Below are positions 1 to 6,110 of a stretch of DNA of 7,304 bases, one piece after another (the stretch's first letter is position 1; every line of letters begins with the position of its first letter). The translations under genes were made by a program, and so were the position numbers. Where the stretch lies: the NCBI GenBank assembly GCA_030624445.1, contig JAUXKD010000018.1:1-7304 (forward strand), read 5' to 3'. Below the pieces are notes generated by a model. The model was given only the letters and a program-made list of their open reading frames with translations. It searched no databases and was not told where the DNA came from. This DNA comes from Candidatus Aenigmatarchaeota archaeon (GTDB taxonomy: Archaea; Aenigmatarchaeota; Aenigmatarchaeia; QMZP01; JAFGSV01).

Positions 1-1150
1 ATTCCATGTTCCTTACGTTCTGGCAGGTGGGCGTTATTATGTTCGCGAAAGTCGCCCTGCCCTTGGCATCGAACCTGTAGTGGTGGTAGAGCGTCCCCCT
101 CGGGGCCTCGCACGCGGCAATGCCGTCCCCCTTCCTCGGCCTTATCTTAGGCCTTTCCTCTTTCATGCCACTCTCCATGTATTTTCCGATAGTCTCCATT
201 GCAGTGTCAGCGAAATGAACCATCTCCAGCGTCTGGGCGAAGTTGTTGACAAATGTGGAGTAACACGGGACCTTTGTCCCGGATTCGGCCAGCAGCGACC
301 GGGCGGAGTCTGAGAGGTTTTTATGGCTGAGGTTCAGCCTTGAGAGCGAGCCGACCATGAACGGCTTTCCATCGAATCTTGCGTACTTCGCGGTCGAATT
401 GAAAACGACTTCCTCCTTGATGTGCTTTTCGTACTCGGCAGGTCCGAAAGTGAAGCCGTCCAAAATAGAAATGTTCCCGTCGTACAAGGGATATTCCCCG
501 CGCTTGGTAAGTCCCAGATATACCGTCTTGTTCTCTAACTCCGGAAGCCTGAATGACATGAATAGCCTCGCCGCCTTGGCGGACAGCTGCTTCAGCCTTT
601 TGAAATCTTCCAGCACGCTTTCCAGTTTCCCCTTTCCCGGAACCGAGTTGAAAAAGCCTACCCTCGGGTTTACGGGATGCAGGGACCTGCCTCCCAGCTT
701 CCTGACTATGCCGCTTGCAATCCTCTGCAGGTCTATTCCGAGTTTCATGCACTCCGGCCTTTTTCTGCTCATTTCCACGGCGTCGTCGAGTCCGAGATAA
801 TCCGGAGCGGCGAAGAAGAAAAGGTGTGCCGCGTGGCTGTGGATAATGCTCGAGTAAATCAGGAGCCTCCTCAGGTCTTCGGTCTGTCTGGAAGGCGTGA
901 CGCCGATCGCGTTCTCGACCGCTTTTATGGCCGTGATGGTGTGCATGACCGAGCAAATGCCGCATATCCTTTGTGAGATACTGGGAACGGTTTCATAGTT
1001 CTCCCCGACTACCATCGATTCGAAGTACCTTGACGGCTCGTATACCTCTATTTCAGCCTTTTTCACCCTCTTCCCGTCCATCTGAACGTTCAGCTTCGCG
1101 TGTCCCTCGACCTTCGTCAGACAGTCCAGAATGAAGCTTTTTCCGCTCAT
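1..1150 (-). CDS. hydA: Group 3b [NiFe] hydrogenase large (alpha) subunit HydA, C-terminus cut by window edge
   Basis: Catalytic subunit of a soluble NAD(P)-linked hydrogenase (sulfhydrogenase); it carries the Ni-Fe centre where H2 is made or split in the cytoplasm. Reading the minus strand from the ATG at 1150 gives 383 codons open to the left edge. Visible features: the N-terminal TKVEGHAKL motif (residues 12-20), EPSRYFESMVVG (38-49), the first nickel-ligand motif RICGICSVMH (61-70, with C63 and C66), and EAPRG (348-352). The second nickel motif (DPCxxC) lies beyond the window, so I cannot confirm it or the C-terminal processing tail. By comparison with the roughly 430-residue Pyrococcus HydA, about 45 residues are missing. 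The start is supported by a GGAGG at 1159-1163, 8 bases upstream, and by an ATGA overlap with the hydD stop, suggesting translational coupling. It is the last gene of hydBGDA that is visible. Confidence 0.95.
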   Translation of the reverse strand, partial: MSGKSFILDCLTKVEGHAKLNVQMDGKRVKKAEIEVYEPSRYFESMVVGENYETVPSISQRICGICSVMHTITAIKAVENAIGVTPSRQTEDLRRLLIYSSIIHSHAAHLFFFAAPDYLGLDDAVEMSRKRPECMKLGIDLQRIASGIVRKLGGRSLHPVNPRVGFFNSVPGKGKLESVLEDFKRLKQLSAKAARLFMSFRLPELENKTVYLGLTKRGEYPLYDGNISILDGFTFGPAEYEKHIKEEVVFNSTAKYARFDGKPFMVGSLSRLNLSHKNLSDSARSLLAESGTKVPCYSTFVNNFAQTLEMVHFADTAMETIGKYMESGMKEERPKIRPRKGDGIAACEAPRGTLYHHYRFDAKGRATFANIITPTCQNVRNME

Positions 1151-1893
1151 TTTGAAGCCCTCCCGGAAGTCTTCGAAGTGTTGTACTTGGAGAACATTGA
1201 CTTTATCTCTTCACGGCTTATCCCGTGCTCCGACAGGAGATCGGCCTCGGAGCCCCAGTTCGCGTCCGGGAGCGGCCCCCTGCACCCGTCGCAGGCTGTC
1301 CTGCTGGCAGGGCACGGCGCTCCGCAGCCCCCGTTAGTCACCGGACCCATACAGGGGACGCCGTCCTTGAAGAGGCAACGCGTCTCCGCCTTCTTGCATT
1401 CCACGCACACCGGATAATCAGGCTCCCTGGGCCTCTTGCCGATCAGCAGGTCCCTGATAACTCTCAGCGCTTCCTGCTCGTTTATGGGGCATCCTTCCAT
1501 GCGGTAGTCGACCTTGACGTGCCTGTCCACCGGCGTGACCTCGTCCAGCGACGGATGTTTCACCGGCCTCCCGTAAACCATTTCATGATACCCTCTTCTG
1601 GAATTCCGGATTGCGGGGATGCCACCCAGGCATGCGCACGTGCCGAATGCTATTAGGTAGCGCGAGTTCTTCCTGATCCTCTTCACCTTCTCGATGTTGC
1701 TCTTGCTGGATACCGCCCCGTCCATGAAGGCTATGTCGTACTTTTCGTCCCTGTTTTGTTCCTTGAGCATCCAGAAATGGGATATCTCCACGCTCCTGAA
1801 GACGTTCGTCAGCATCTCCCCGAGCAGCAGGAACTGGAAGTAACACCCCTTGCAGGAAGTCATCCCGAAAAACGCAACTTTCGGCTTCATCAT
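1147..1893 (-). CDS. hydD: Group 3b [NiFe] hydrogenase small (delta) subunit HydD
   Basis: Electron-transfer small subunit that passes electrons between the Ni-Fe site of HydA and the Fe-S/flavin subunits. The protein is about 248 residues, near the usual size for the family. The proximal [4Fe-4S] ligands are visible as C14-x2-C17 (MTSCKGC), C86 (FGTCACLGGIP) and C135 (EGCPI). Two further clusters are supported by C163, C166, C173, C181 and by C190, C194, C201, C204. There is no Tat signal or C-terminal membrane anchor, in keeping with a cytoplasmic enzyme. Two adjacent ATGs (1893 and 1890) are possible starts; the first overlaps the hydG stop by one base (TAATG). A GGTG lies 5 or 8 bases upstream and an AGGAG further back, so 1890 is equally possible. 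A longer reading to 2004 adds Arg-rich shadow sequence inside hydG and is not credible. Confidence 0.94.
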   Translation of the reverse strand: MMKPKVAFFGMTSCKGCYFQFLLLGEMLTNVFRSVEISHFWMLKEQNRDEKYDIAFMDGAVSSKSNIEKVKRIRKNSRYLIAFGTCACLGGIPAIRNSRRGYHEMVYGRPVKHPSLDEVTPVDRHVKVDYRMEGCPINEQEALRVIRDLLIGKRPREPDYPVCVECKKAETRCLFKDGVPCMGPVTNGGCGAPCPASRTACDGCRGPLPDANWGSEADLLSEHGISREEIKSMFSKYNTSKTSGRASK

Positions 1894-2735
1894 TACCACA
1901 CCATCTCCTGCATTTTCTTTACGTCGCTGTAGCTGAACACCGGCCCGTCGGAGCAGACGTACTTGTCGCCGATGTTGCAGTGCCCGCATTTCCCAGTCCC
2001 GCACTGCATCATGCGCTCGAAAGACAGATATATGTCGTCGTCACTTATCCCGAGCTTCCGGAAACCGGACGTGACTAACTTGAGCATCACCGGAGGCCCG
2101 CAGGACAAACCCGCAGTGTTTCTCCCGTTTATTTTCAGCTTGGTGAAAAGTTCCGTGACATTACCCACGCAGCCGTCCCATTCGGTGCACGGTGTTTCGA
2201 TCGTCACGATGATATCAAGGTCTTTCGCCAATGACCATCTCTTCATCCTTTTCTTGTACATGAGGTCGTCGAATTCCTTGACCCCGTAAAGGATCCATAT
2301 CTTACCGTAGTCGTCCCTGTTATCAAGCATGTACTCTATCGCCGAGGCCAGGGGAGGGAACCCTATTCCGCCCGCAACGATCAGGATGTCCTTACCCTTC
2401 AGGTTCTCAAGGGGATAGCCGCGGCCGTAGGATCCCCTTACGCCGATGGTGTCGCCTTTCTTCATACGGAACATCGCGTTTGTCACGTTCCCGACATTCC
2501 TCACGCTCACCTCGAGATACTTGTCCTCCAGTGGAGACGAGCTTATTGACAGCGGAGCTTCCCCCGTTCCCATAAGGGAGAACATCGAGAACTGTCCGGG
2601 GCTGAAGGAAAAAGATTTCCCGTCATCCTTTTTGAGGAATGAAAGCCTGAAGGTTTTTATCAGAGGGCTCTCCTTCACAATGGCTGTCACACGGGCCATC
2701 ATCGGTTTGTAACCATCATCTTTTCTCATACACAT
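1893..2735 (-). CDS. hydG: Group 3b hydrogenase gamma subunit HydG, FAD/NAD(P)-binding reductase
   Basis: Flavoprotein subunit of the ferredoxin-NADP reductase family that exchanges hydride with NAD(P)H and feeds or takes electrons from the hydrogenase Fe-S chain. Domains in order: the FAD-binding barrel with SPGQFSMFSL (about 45-54) and the flavin motif APLSISSSP (60-68); the NAD(P) fold with IVAGGIGFPPLAS (119-131) and SCGPP (211-215); and a C-terminal [2Fe-2S] motif C245-x4-C250-x2-C253-x7-C261. Length is 280 residues from the first ATG. Starts at 2735 and 2729 (M1, M3) are both preceded by an AAGG-type site in AAGGTAAGGG; the MM pair at 2702/2699 would trim residues that normally precede the first beta strand. 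The 5' end overlaps hydB by 20 bases (14 with the second ATG). NAD versus NADP preference cannot be decided from sequence by eye, although a basic stretch follows the nucleotide fold (KKRMKR, 161-166). Confidence 0.94.
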   Translation of the reverse strand: MCMRKDDGYKPMMARVTAIVKESPLIKTFRLSFLKKDDGKSFSFSPGQFSMFSLMGTGEAPLSISSSPLEDKYLEVSVRNVGNVTNAMFRMKKGDTIGVRGSYGRGYPLENLKGKDILIVAGGIGFPPLASAIEYMLDNRDDYGKIWILYGVKEFDDLMYKKRMKRWSLAKDLDIIVTIETPCTEWDGCVGNVTELFTKLKINGRNTAGLSCGPPVMLKLVTSGFRKLGISDDDIYLSFERMMQCGTGKCGHCNIGDKYVCSDGPVFSYSDVKKMQEMVW

Positions 2736-3735
2736 CCCTTACCTTCTTGGCCTCTTCGGTTATATCTATGTGCGCCATGCATTCCGTTATGCATCTCCCG
2801 CAACCGACGCAGTGGAACTTTCCGTCCCTCCTTTTCCCGTAGACCAGTTTGTGGTAAAAGAACTGCTTGACCCTTTCGGTCCTCGGTTCCCTGAAGACGA
2901 AGTTCCCGGCCACCCTGCTGAAGCGGGGAAGCATGCAGTAGTCCATCTCTCTCACGACCTTCCCCTTGTCCAGATCGCCGATGTCCGCGTCGTGGACGAG
3001 ATTGAAGCAGTAGCACGTCGGGCATGTGAAGGTGCACGACGCGCACGAACCGCAGCGTTTGGCGACATCCTCCCATACACCGCTATTGAACATTTTCATC
3101 ATTATCCCGGGAAGGTTTTTCGTGTCAATCCTTTTTTTGTATTCCAGCTTGGGCCTTTTTGCCTCTTTCCTGGCGGGGGTGAACAACTTCCTGTTTTCGG
3201 AAACAAGCTTCTCCCCCTTCCCGCTACCAGCTTCCACATGGAAATGATTCCCCTGGTCCGTGAGGAGCAGATCGAAGCCTTCCTCGAGGCCAGAAGTACC
3301 CATGGATTCGCAGAAGCAGTTCTCCCCGGCCCTGGTGCAATTCACGGCTATTATAAGCGTATTGTCTCTTCTTTTCTTGTAGTGCGGTTCAACGCGATCA
3401 TGGCCGAGCATGACCTTGTCCAGAACCAGGAGCGCATGGACATCGCAGGGCCTGATGCCGAAGATGGCGGCCCTGTCGTCCGGCGTCCTTTCGGAAACTC
3501 TGTCTCCCTTCCCGTACTCCAGCAGTACTTCCCCCTCGGGCAGGAATACGCTTTTTGGGGGAAACTCCGTATTCGTACAATGGTCAATAATGACCCTCTG
3601 TCCCTGTGCGAGCTTCCGGTAATTGCAGCTTCTCCCATCCGGGACCGGGGCAAAGACGGTCAGCCTTTTTGTCAGGTGGTCTATGAATTTCTGGAGATCT
3701 GATTTTTTCAGGCTGTAGAATCTATCGTTTCGCAT
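2716..3735 (-). CDS. hydB: Group 3b hydrogenase beta subunit HydB, Fe-S protein
   Basis: Iron-sulfur subunit linking the flavin of HydG to the small subunit. It belongs to the sulfhydrogenase beta / anaerobic sulfite reductase A family, of which the GIRPCDVHAL motif (about 93-102) is typical. The protein is 339 residues. Cysteine motifs: C133 with C140-x-C142 (VNCTRAGENCFC), a cluster motif C228-x2-C231-x2-C234-x3-C238 followed by C241-x-C243 (CPTCYC), and a second motif C309-x2-C312-x2-C315-x3-C319. In the second motif the residue after the last Cys is Met rather than the usual Pro. The start is placed at the ATG at 3735; a TTG directly upstream (3738) is the alternative. It is the first gene of the hydBGDA operon, facing hypA across an 85-base divergent promoter. 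Catalytic sulfur reduction has been reported for the family; nothing here proves it. Confidence 0.94.
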   Translation of the reverse strand: MRNDRFYSLKKSDLQKFIDHLTKRLTVFAPVPDGRSCNYRKLAQGQRVIIDHCTNTEFPPKSVFLPEGEVLLEYGKGDRVSERTPDDRAAIFGIRPCDVHALLVLDKVMLGHDRVEPHYKKRRDNTLIIAVNCTRAGENCFCESMGTSGLEEGFDLLLTDQGNHFHVEAGSGKGEKLVSENRKLFTPARKEAKRPKLEYKKRIDTKNLPGIMMKMFNSGVWEDVAKRCGSCASCTFTCPTCYCFNLVHDADIGDLDKGKVVREMDYCMLPRFSRVAGNFVFREPRTERVKQFFYHKLVYGKRRDGKFHCVGCGRCITECMAHIDITEEAKKVRDVYEKR

Positions 3736-3766
3736 CAAACCACAATATGATTAGTTTGTCCTTATG

Positions 3767-3777
3767 TCATTATATTT
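3767..3777 (-). promoter_or_regulatory. Candidate archaeal TATA box for hydBGDA
   Basis: On the minus strand this reads AAATATAATGA. Its AT-rich core centres near 3773. A start of transcription about 26 bases downstream would fall near 3747, giving a leader of roughly 12 bases before the hydB ATG at 3735. The assignment is by position and composition only. The same bases read TTATATTT on the plus strand and could instead serve hypA. Confidence 0.5.
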
Positions 3778-3790
3778 GTTCCATGGTAAG

Positions 3791-3798
3791 AAATATAT
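3791..3798 (+). promoter_or_regulatory. Candidate archaeal TATA box for hypA-hycI
   Basis: AAATATAT, centred about 26 bases upstream of the hypA ATG at 3821, is the spacing expected for a leaderless or nearly leaderless archaeal transcript. However, an AAGGT Shine-Dalgarno-like site at 3810-3814 would only be transcribed if the start lay further upstream, driven for example by TTATATTT at 3770-3777. The two possibilities cannot be separated from sequence. Confidence 0.45.
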
Positions 3799-3820
3799 TG
3801 CTTAATGACAAGGTAATTCA

Positions 3821-4195
3821 ATGCACGACGTATCAGAGGCTCAGGCCCTTGCCGACGCGATCCTGAAAGCCATCGAAGGGAGAAAGCCCGGGGAAATAGA
3901 GGTTGATGTTTCTCTCGGCGCGCTGAGGCTCGTGAGTCCAAAAGAGGTGGAATTCTGGCTCAAGGAAATCCTCAGAAAGAGTCTTGGGGACGGGTTAAAA
4001 GTCAAGGCCAACATAACCATCGTCAATCCGGAAATAAAATGCAAGTGCGGTTTCAAGGGAGAGGCCGTCTTCAAAACAAGCGAAGAAACGGCACACTTCG
4101 GTATCTATGAAATGAAATGCCTGGAATGCGGCTCGGAAGACTACGAGATTGTAAAAGGAAGGGAATGCACACTTCTGGGTATAAGGGCGAAGTGA
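3821..4195 (+). CDS. hypA: Hydrogenase nickel incorporation protein HypA
   Basis: Nickel metallochaperone that, with HypB, delivers Ni to the large subunit of [NiFe] hydrogenases in the cytoplasm. The 124-residue protein begins MHD; His2 next to the N-terminus is the conserved nickel ligand. A zinc-binding loop follows in the second half, with KCKCG (two Cys separated by one residue, about 72-76) and MKCLECGSEDYEIVKG with the C-x2-C pair. The usual family pattern is C-x2-C twice, so the first knuckle is one residue shorter here. The bases TGC AAG TGC GGT show this directly. The ATG at 3821 has an AAGGT 6 bases upstream and places His at position 2, fixing the start. It is followed 19 bases later by the maturation protease, in an apparent two-gene operon divergent from hydBGDA. 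Confidence 0.92.
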   Translation: MHDVSEAQALADAILKAIEGRKPGEIEVDVSLGALRLVSPKEVEFWLKEILRKSLGDGLKVKANITIVNPEIKCKCGFKGEAVFKTSEETAHFGIYEMKCLECGSEDYEIVKGRECTLLGIRAK

Positions 4196-4214
4196 AGCTT
4201 TCGAGGATTTGAAT

Positions 4215-4658
4215 ATGAAATACGTGCTTATGGGAATCGGGAATGAACTCAATGGTGACGACGGGGTGGGCAACACTCTGGCCAGGGAATTCGTTGAGAG
4301 GGGCTGGCTGGCAATTCCCTGCGAAACGGTTCCGGAGAACTTCGTGTCTGTCATCGAAAGGGAGAAACCCGAAGTGCTGGTAATGGTTGACGCCGCGGAG
4401 ATGGATATTGAACCTGGTGATTTTAGAGTCGTACGTGAAGAAAGGCTCGATTCCGAAGGCTTCGGGACCCATGGAATGCCGCTTTCGCATCTGGTAAGTA
4501 ACCTCGGGAGGCATGCCGGAATAATAATCTTCGTCGGTATACAGCCCGGCAAGACGCGGCTTGGAGATGTGGTCTCCCCCGTGGTGGAAGACGGGAAGAA
4601 AAGACTGATGGACATCCTGAGAAGAAAGGACTGGGGCGCCATTAAGAAGCTTGAATGA
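4215..4658 (+). CDS. hycI: HycI-type [NiFe] hydrogenase maturation endopeptidase
   Basis: Endopeptidase that clips the C-terminal tail from a hydrogenase large subunit after nickel has been inserted, the last step of active-site assembly. The 147-residue protein (family about 150) has the diagnostic MGIGNELNGDDGVG near its N-terminus, VDAAEM and THGMPL. By family comparison the nickel-sensing residues are E11, D59 and H86. The start is taken at the ATG at 4215 because GAGG at 4203-4206 lies 8 bases upstream; a TTG at 4209 is too close to that site. It may serve the group 4 large subunit, the group 3b HydA or both. The THxMPL style resembles HycI of E. coli, which processes the group 4 subunit HycE. 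It follows hypA by 19 bases and ends convergently with the group 4 operon. Confidence 0.92.
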   Translation: MKYVLMGIGNELNGDDGVGNTLAREFVERGWLAIPCETVPENFVSVIEREKPEVLVMVDAAEMDIEPGDFRVVREERLDSEGFGTHGMPLSHLVSNLGRHAGIIIFVGIQPGKTRLGDVVSPVVEDGKKRLMDILRRKDWGAIKKLE

Positions 4659-4690
4659 AACAGAATGGGGCGAAACCTGGGTACAGCATT

Positions 4691-4719
4691 ACTCAGAAAG
4701 TCTTACAAAGCGCCTGAGT
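4691..4719. repeat. Small inverted repeat in the convergent gap
   Basis: ACTCAG at 4691-4696 and CTGAGT at 4714-4719 form a 6-base stem with a 17-base loop, touching the stop codon of the ferredoxin-like gene. There is no T-run on either strand after it, so a terminator role is weakly supported. The 60-base gap 4659-4718 holds nothing else I recognise. Confidence 0.25.
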
Positions 4720-5096
4720 TAATCCCTGCTGTAATCAGCGAGCAGGAACTCGTCCGTGAATTCGAGGGCCTTCACGGGACACACTTTCACGCACTCCCCG
4801 CAGAAAGTGCACCTGAAAAGGTGATAATCTATCTTTCTCTCTTTCGGCTTGGAGACGACGGCATTTGCAGGACACACGCGCGTACAAAGCATGCATCCGT
4901 TGCATCTTTCCCTGTGGTACTCCACCCTTCCCCTGAATCCGGGAGGCGTCGGGACAGGAGGGTTCATCTTGACTTTTCCTTTCTCAACGTCGCGAAGAAA
5001 ACCCCCGACGGATTTGGGTATGTGTTTTGCCGGGAACAAATTCGTGAATGGCTTTTTGAACAGCTGCTTGAAAACCTCTTTGGCCATCGTGAACAT
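4719..5096 (-). CDS. Group 4 membrane-bound hydrogenase ferredoxin-like subunit (NuoI/MbhN type, 2x[4Fe-4S])
   Basis: Peripheral electron-input subunit that passes electrons from reduced ferredoxin towards the small subunit of a membrane-bound hydrogenase. It is 125 residues, with two classical [4Fe-4S] motifs: C65-x2-C68-x2-C71-x3-C75-P and C96-x2-C99-x2-C102-x3-C106-P. The amphipathic, basic N-terminal region (about 1-45) followed by a Pro-rich PPVPTPPGFRGRVEYH segment is typical of NuoI-like proteins of these complexes and probably docks onto the NuoH-like subunit. The start at 5096 is set by GAGG at 5104-5107, 7 bases upstream, and lies 9 bases after the preceding gene's stop. It appears to be the last gene of its operon, as mbhN is in Thermococcales. 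A complex I NuoI is less likely because the neighbouring large subunit retains nickel ligands. Confidence 0.9.
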   Translation of the reverse strand: MFTMAKEVFKQLFKKPFTNLFPAKHIPKSVGGFLRDVEKGKVKMNPPVPTPPGFRGRVEYHRERCNGCMLCTRVCPANAVVSKPKERKIDYHLFRCTFCGECVKVCPVKALEFTDEFLLADYSRD

Positions 5097-5105
5097 CTTA
5101 CCGCC

Positions 5106-6110
5106 TCACACCACCCTGGAAAATACGTCAATGACTATAAGCATCAGGCCCAGCAGCGCCATGAACGTGGCATAGCCCCAGTAGGCTTTTACGACCTGGG
5201 TGATCCTCAGTCTGGCCACAGCGACCCTGATGAATGTGGAGCCCGCGAAGACCACCGCGAACAACTTGACCAGATAGAACAGCGCATCGGCCGCTGTTCC
5301 CAAAGCTCCTGTCAGGCCCATAGGACCGGAAAGCCCGAAAGGGAGGAACAGGGCTATGACCAGTGAAGCCAGAACTATCGTTTTTACCGCGTCCGCGAGA
5401 TAGAACAGCGCCAGGTTCCTGCCGGAATATTCCACCAGCACGCCTCCGGCAAGCTCCGTTTCGGCCTCGGCGGCGTCGAACGGGACCTTCCCGAGCTGAC
5501 CGGGCATAACGAAAAGCAGCACGAGAAATAGGATAGCCAGGCCCACAAAGCCCAGCGGTCCGACGAGGCCAAACACGGGCGTGCCTGATATGACACCGAG
5601 GGAGAAAACCGCGAGACCGGGATTCAAGGAAGAGAGCAGCCATGCAATGGAGACTATCGATATTGCAAGCGGGAACTCATAGCTGAGCATCGTCACCATC
5701 TCCCTCTGGGCCCCGACGGTCGCGTAAGGTGAGCCAGAAGCGAATCCCCCTATGACCAGAGCCAGGGACGGGATAATAAGGAGGTAAAGCACCAGGATTA
5801 GGTCGCCGTGTCCTTCCATGACGGGAGTGAATCCGCCTACGGGAAGGTAGAGGAGAATCACGATTGAGGCTGAAAGGGCGACGACGGGCATCAGGTTGAA
5901 TATCCATTTCACGGCAGTCCTCGGCACGATGTTCTCTTTCAGCATCAGTTTCTTGACGTCCCTGAACGGCTGCACGATGGGCGGCCCCGTCCTCGCCTGC
6001 ATCCTCGCCGCAAGCCGCCGGTCGATTCCTTTGTACAACAGGCCCAGAGCTATGCCGATCACTGCGATTACAGGTACCAGAAGGGTTTTGTACAGTATCG
6101 TTTCAATCAA
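5106..6110 (-). CDS. Group 4 membrane-bound hydrogenase NuoH-like membrane subunit (MbhM/HyfC type), TTG start
   Basis: Integral membrane subunit that anchors the hydrogenase module and links electron transfer to ion translocation; homologous to NuoH of complex I. It is 334 residues from the TTG start, with about eight hydrophobic segments (for example near 8-26, 73-90, 104-122, 148-160, 185-203, 243-258, 277-293, 313-329). Conserved loops are visible: RMQARTGPPIVQPFRDVKKL (36-55), GAQREMVTMLSYEFPL (133-148) and PFDAAEAETELAGG followed by EYSG (210-230). No ATG lies near the expected N-terminus. TTG at 6110 is preceded by AAGGAGG at 6119-6125 with 8-base spacing and overlaps the large-subunit stop as TTGA, so it is the best start. 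Reading upstream to 6338 adds Arg/Gln-rich shadow of the large-subunit gene. Confidence 0.92.
   Translation of the reverse strand: MIETILYKTLLVPVIAVIGIALGLLYKGIDRRLAARMQARTGPPIVQPFRDVKKLMLKENIVPRTAVKWIFNLMPVVALSASIVILLYLPVGGFTPVMEGHGDLILVLYLLIIPSLALVIGGFASGSPYATVGAQREMVTMLSYEFPLAISIVSIAWLLSSLNPGLAVFSLGVISGTPVFGLVGPLGFVGLAILFLVLLFVMPGQLGKVPFDAAEAETELAGGVLVEYSGRNLALFYLADAVKTIVLASLVIALFLPFGLSGPMGLTGALGTAADALFYLVKLFAVVFAGSTFIRVAVARLRITQVVKAYWGYATFMALLGLMLIVIDVFSRVV

Larger units (their letters stand above)
3765..3810. repeat. Inverted repeat in the divergent hydB/hypA promoter, candidate operator
   Basis: TGTCATTA at 3765-3772 and its exact reverse complement TAATGACA at 3803-3810 form 8-base arms, 30 bases apart, lying almost symmetrically in the intergenic region. 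If a 2-base gap is allowed, similarity extends outward to CCTT on the left and AAGG on the right. Each arm lies at or just downstream of a TATA-like box, where a bound regulator could block both promoters. This looks more like a protein-binding dyad than a hairpin because the loop is long. The regulator is unknown. Confidence 0.45.

Noticed and set aside
321..965. Minus-strand open frame of 214 codons inside hydA
   Set aside because: It is an out-of-frame shadow on the same strand; the true HydA frame carries the RICGIC and EAPRG motifs and is open to the window edge.
2770..3702. Long plus-strand open frame (310 codons) opposite hydB
   Set aside because: It is antisense to a gene with clear Fe-S motifs and family length, has no recognisable domain, and has no sensible start context. 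Long antisense frames are common in such codon usage.
3736..3820. SurR-type binding site (GTTn3AACn5GTT) in the divergent promoter
   Set aside because: I looked for GTT and AAC half-sites with the right spacing on both strands and found none.
4665..5366. Plus-strand open frame of 233 codons running on from hycI
   Set aside because: It lies opposite the ferredoxin-like and NuoH-like genes and its sequence is His/Arg/Glu-rich with no domain; a shadow frame.
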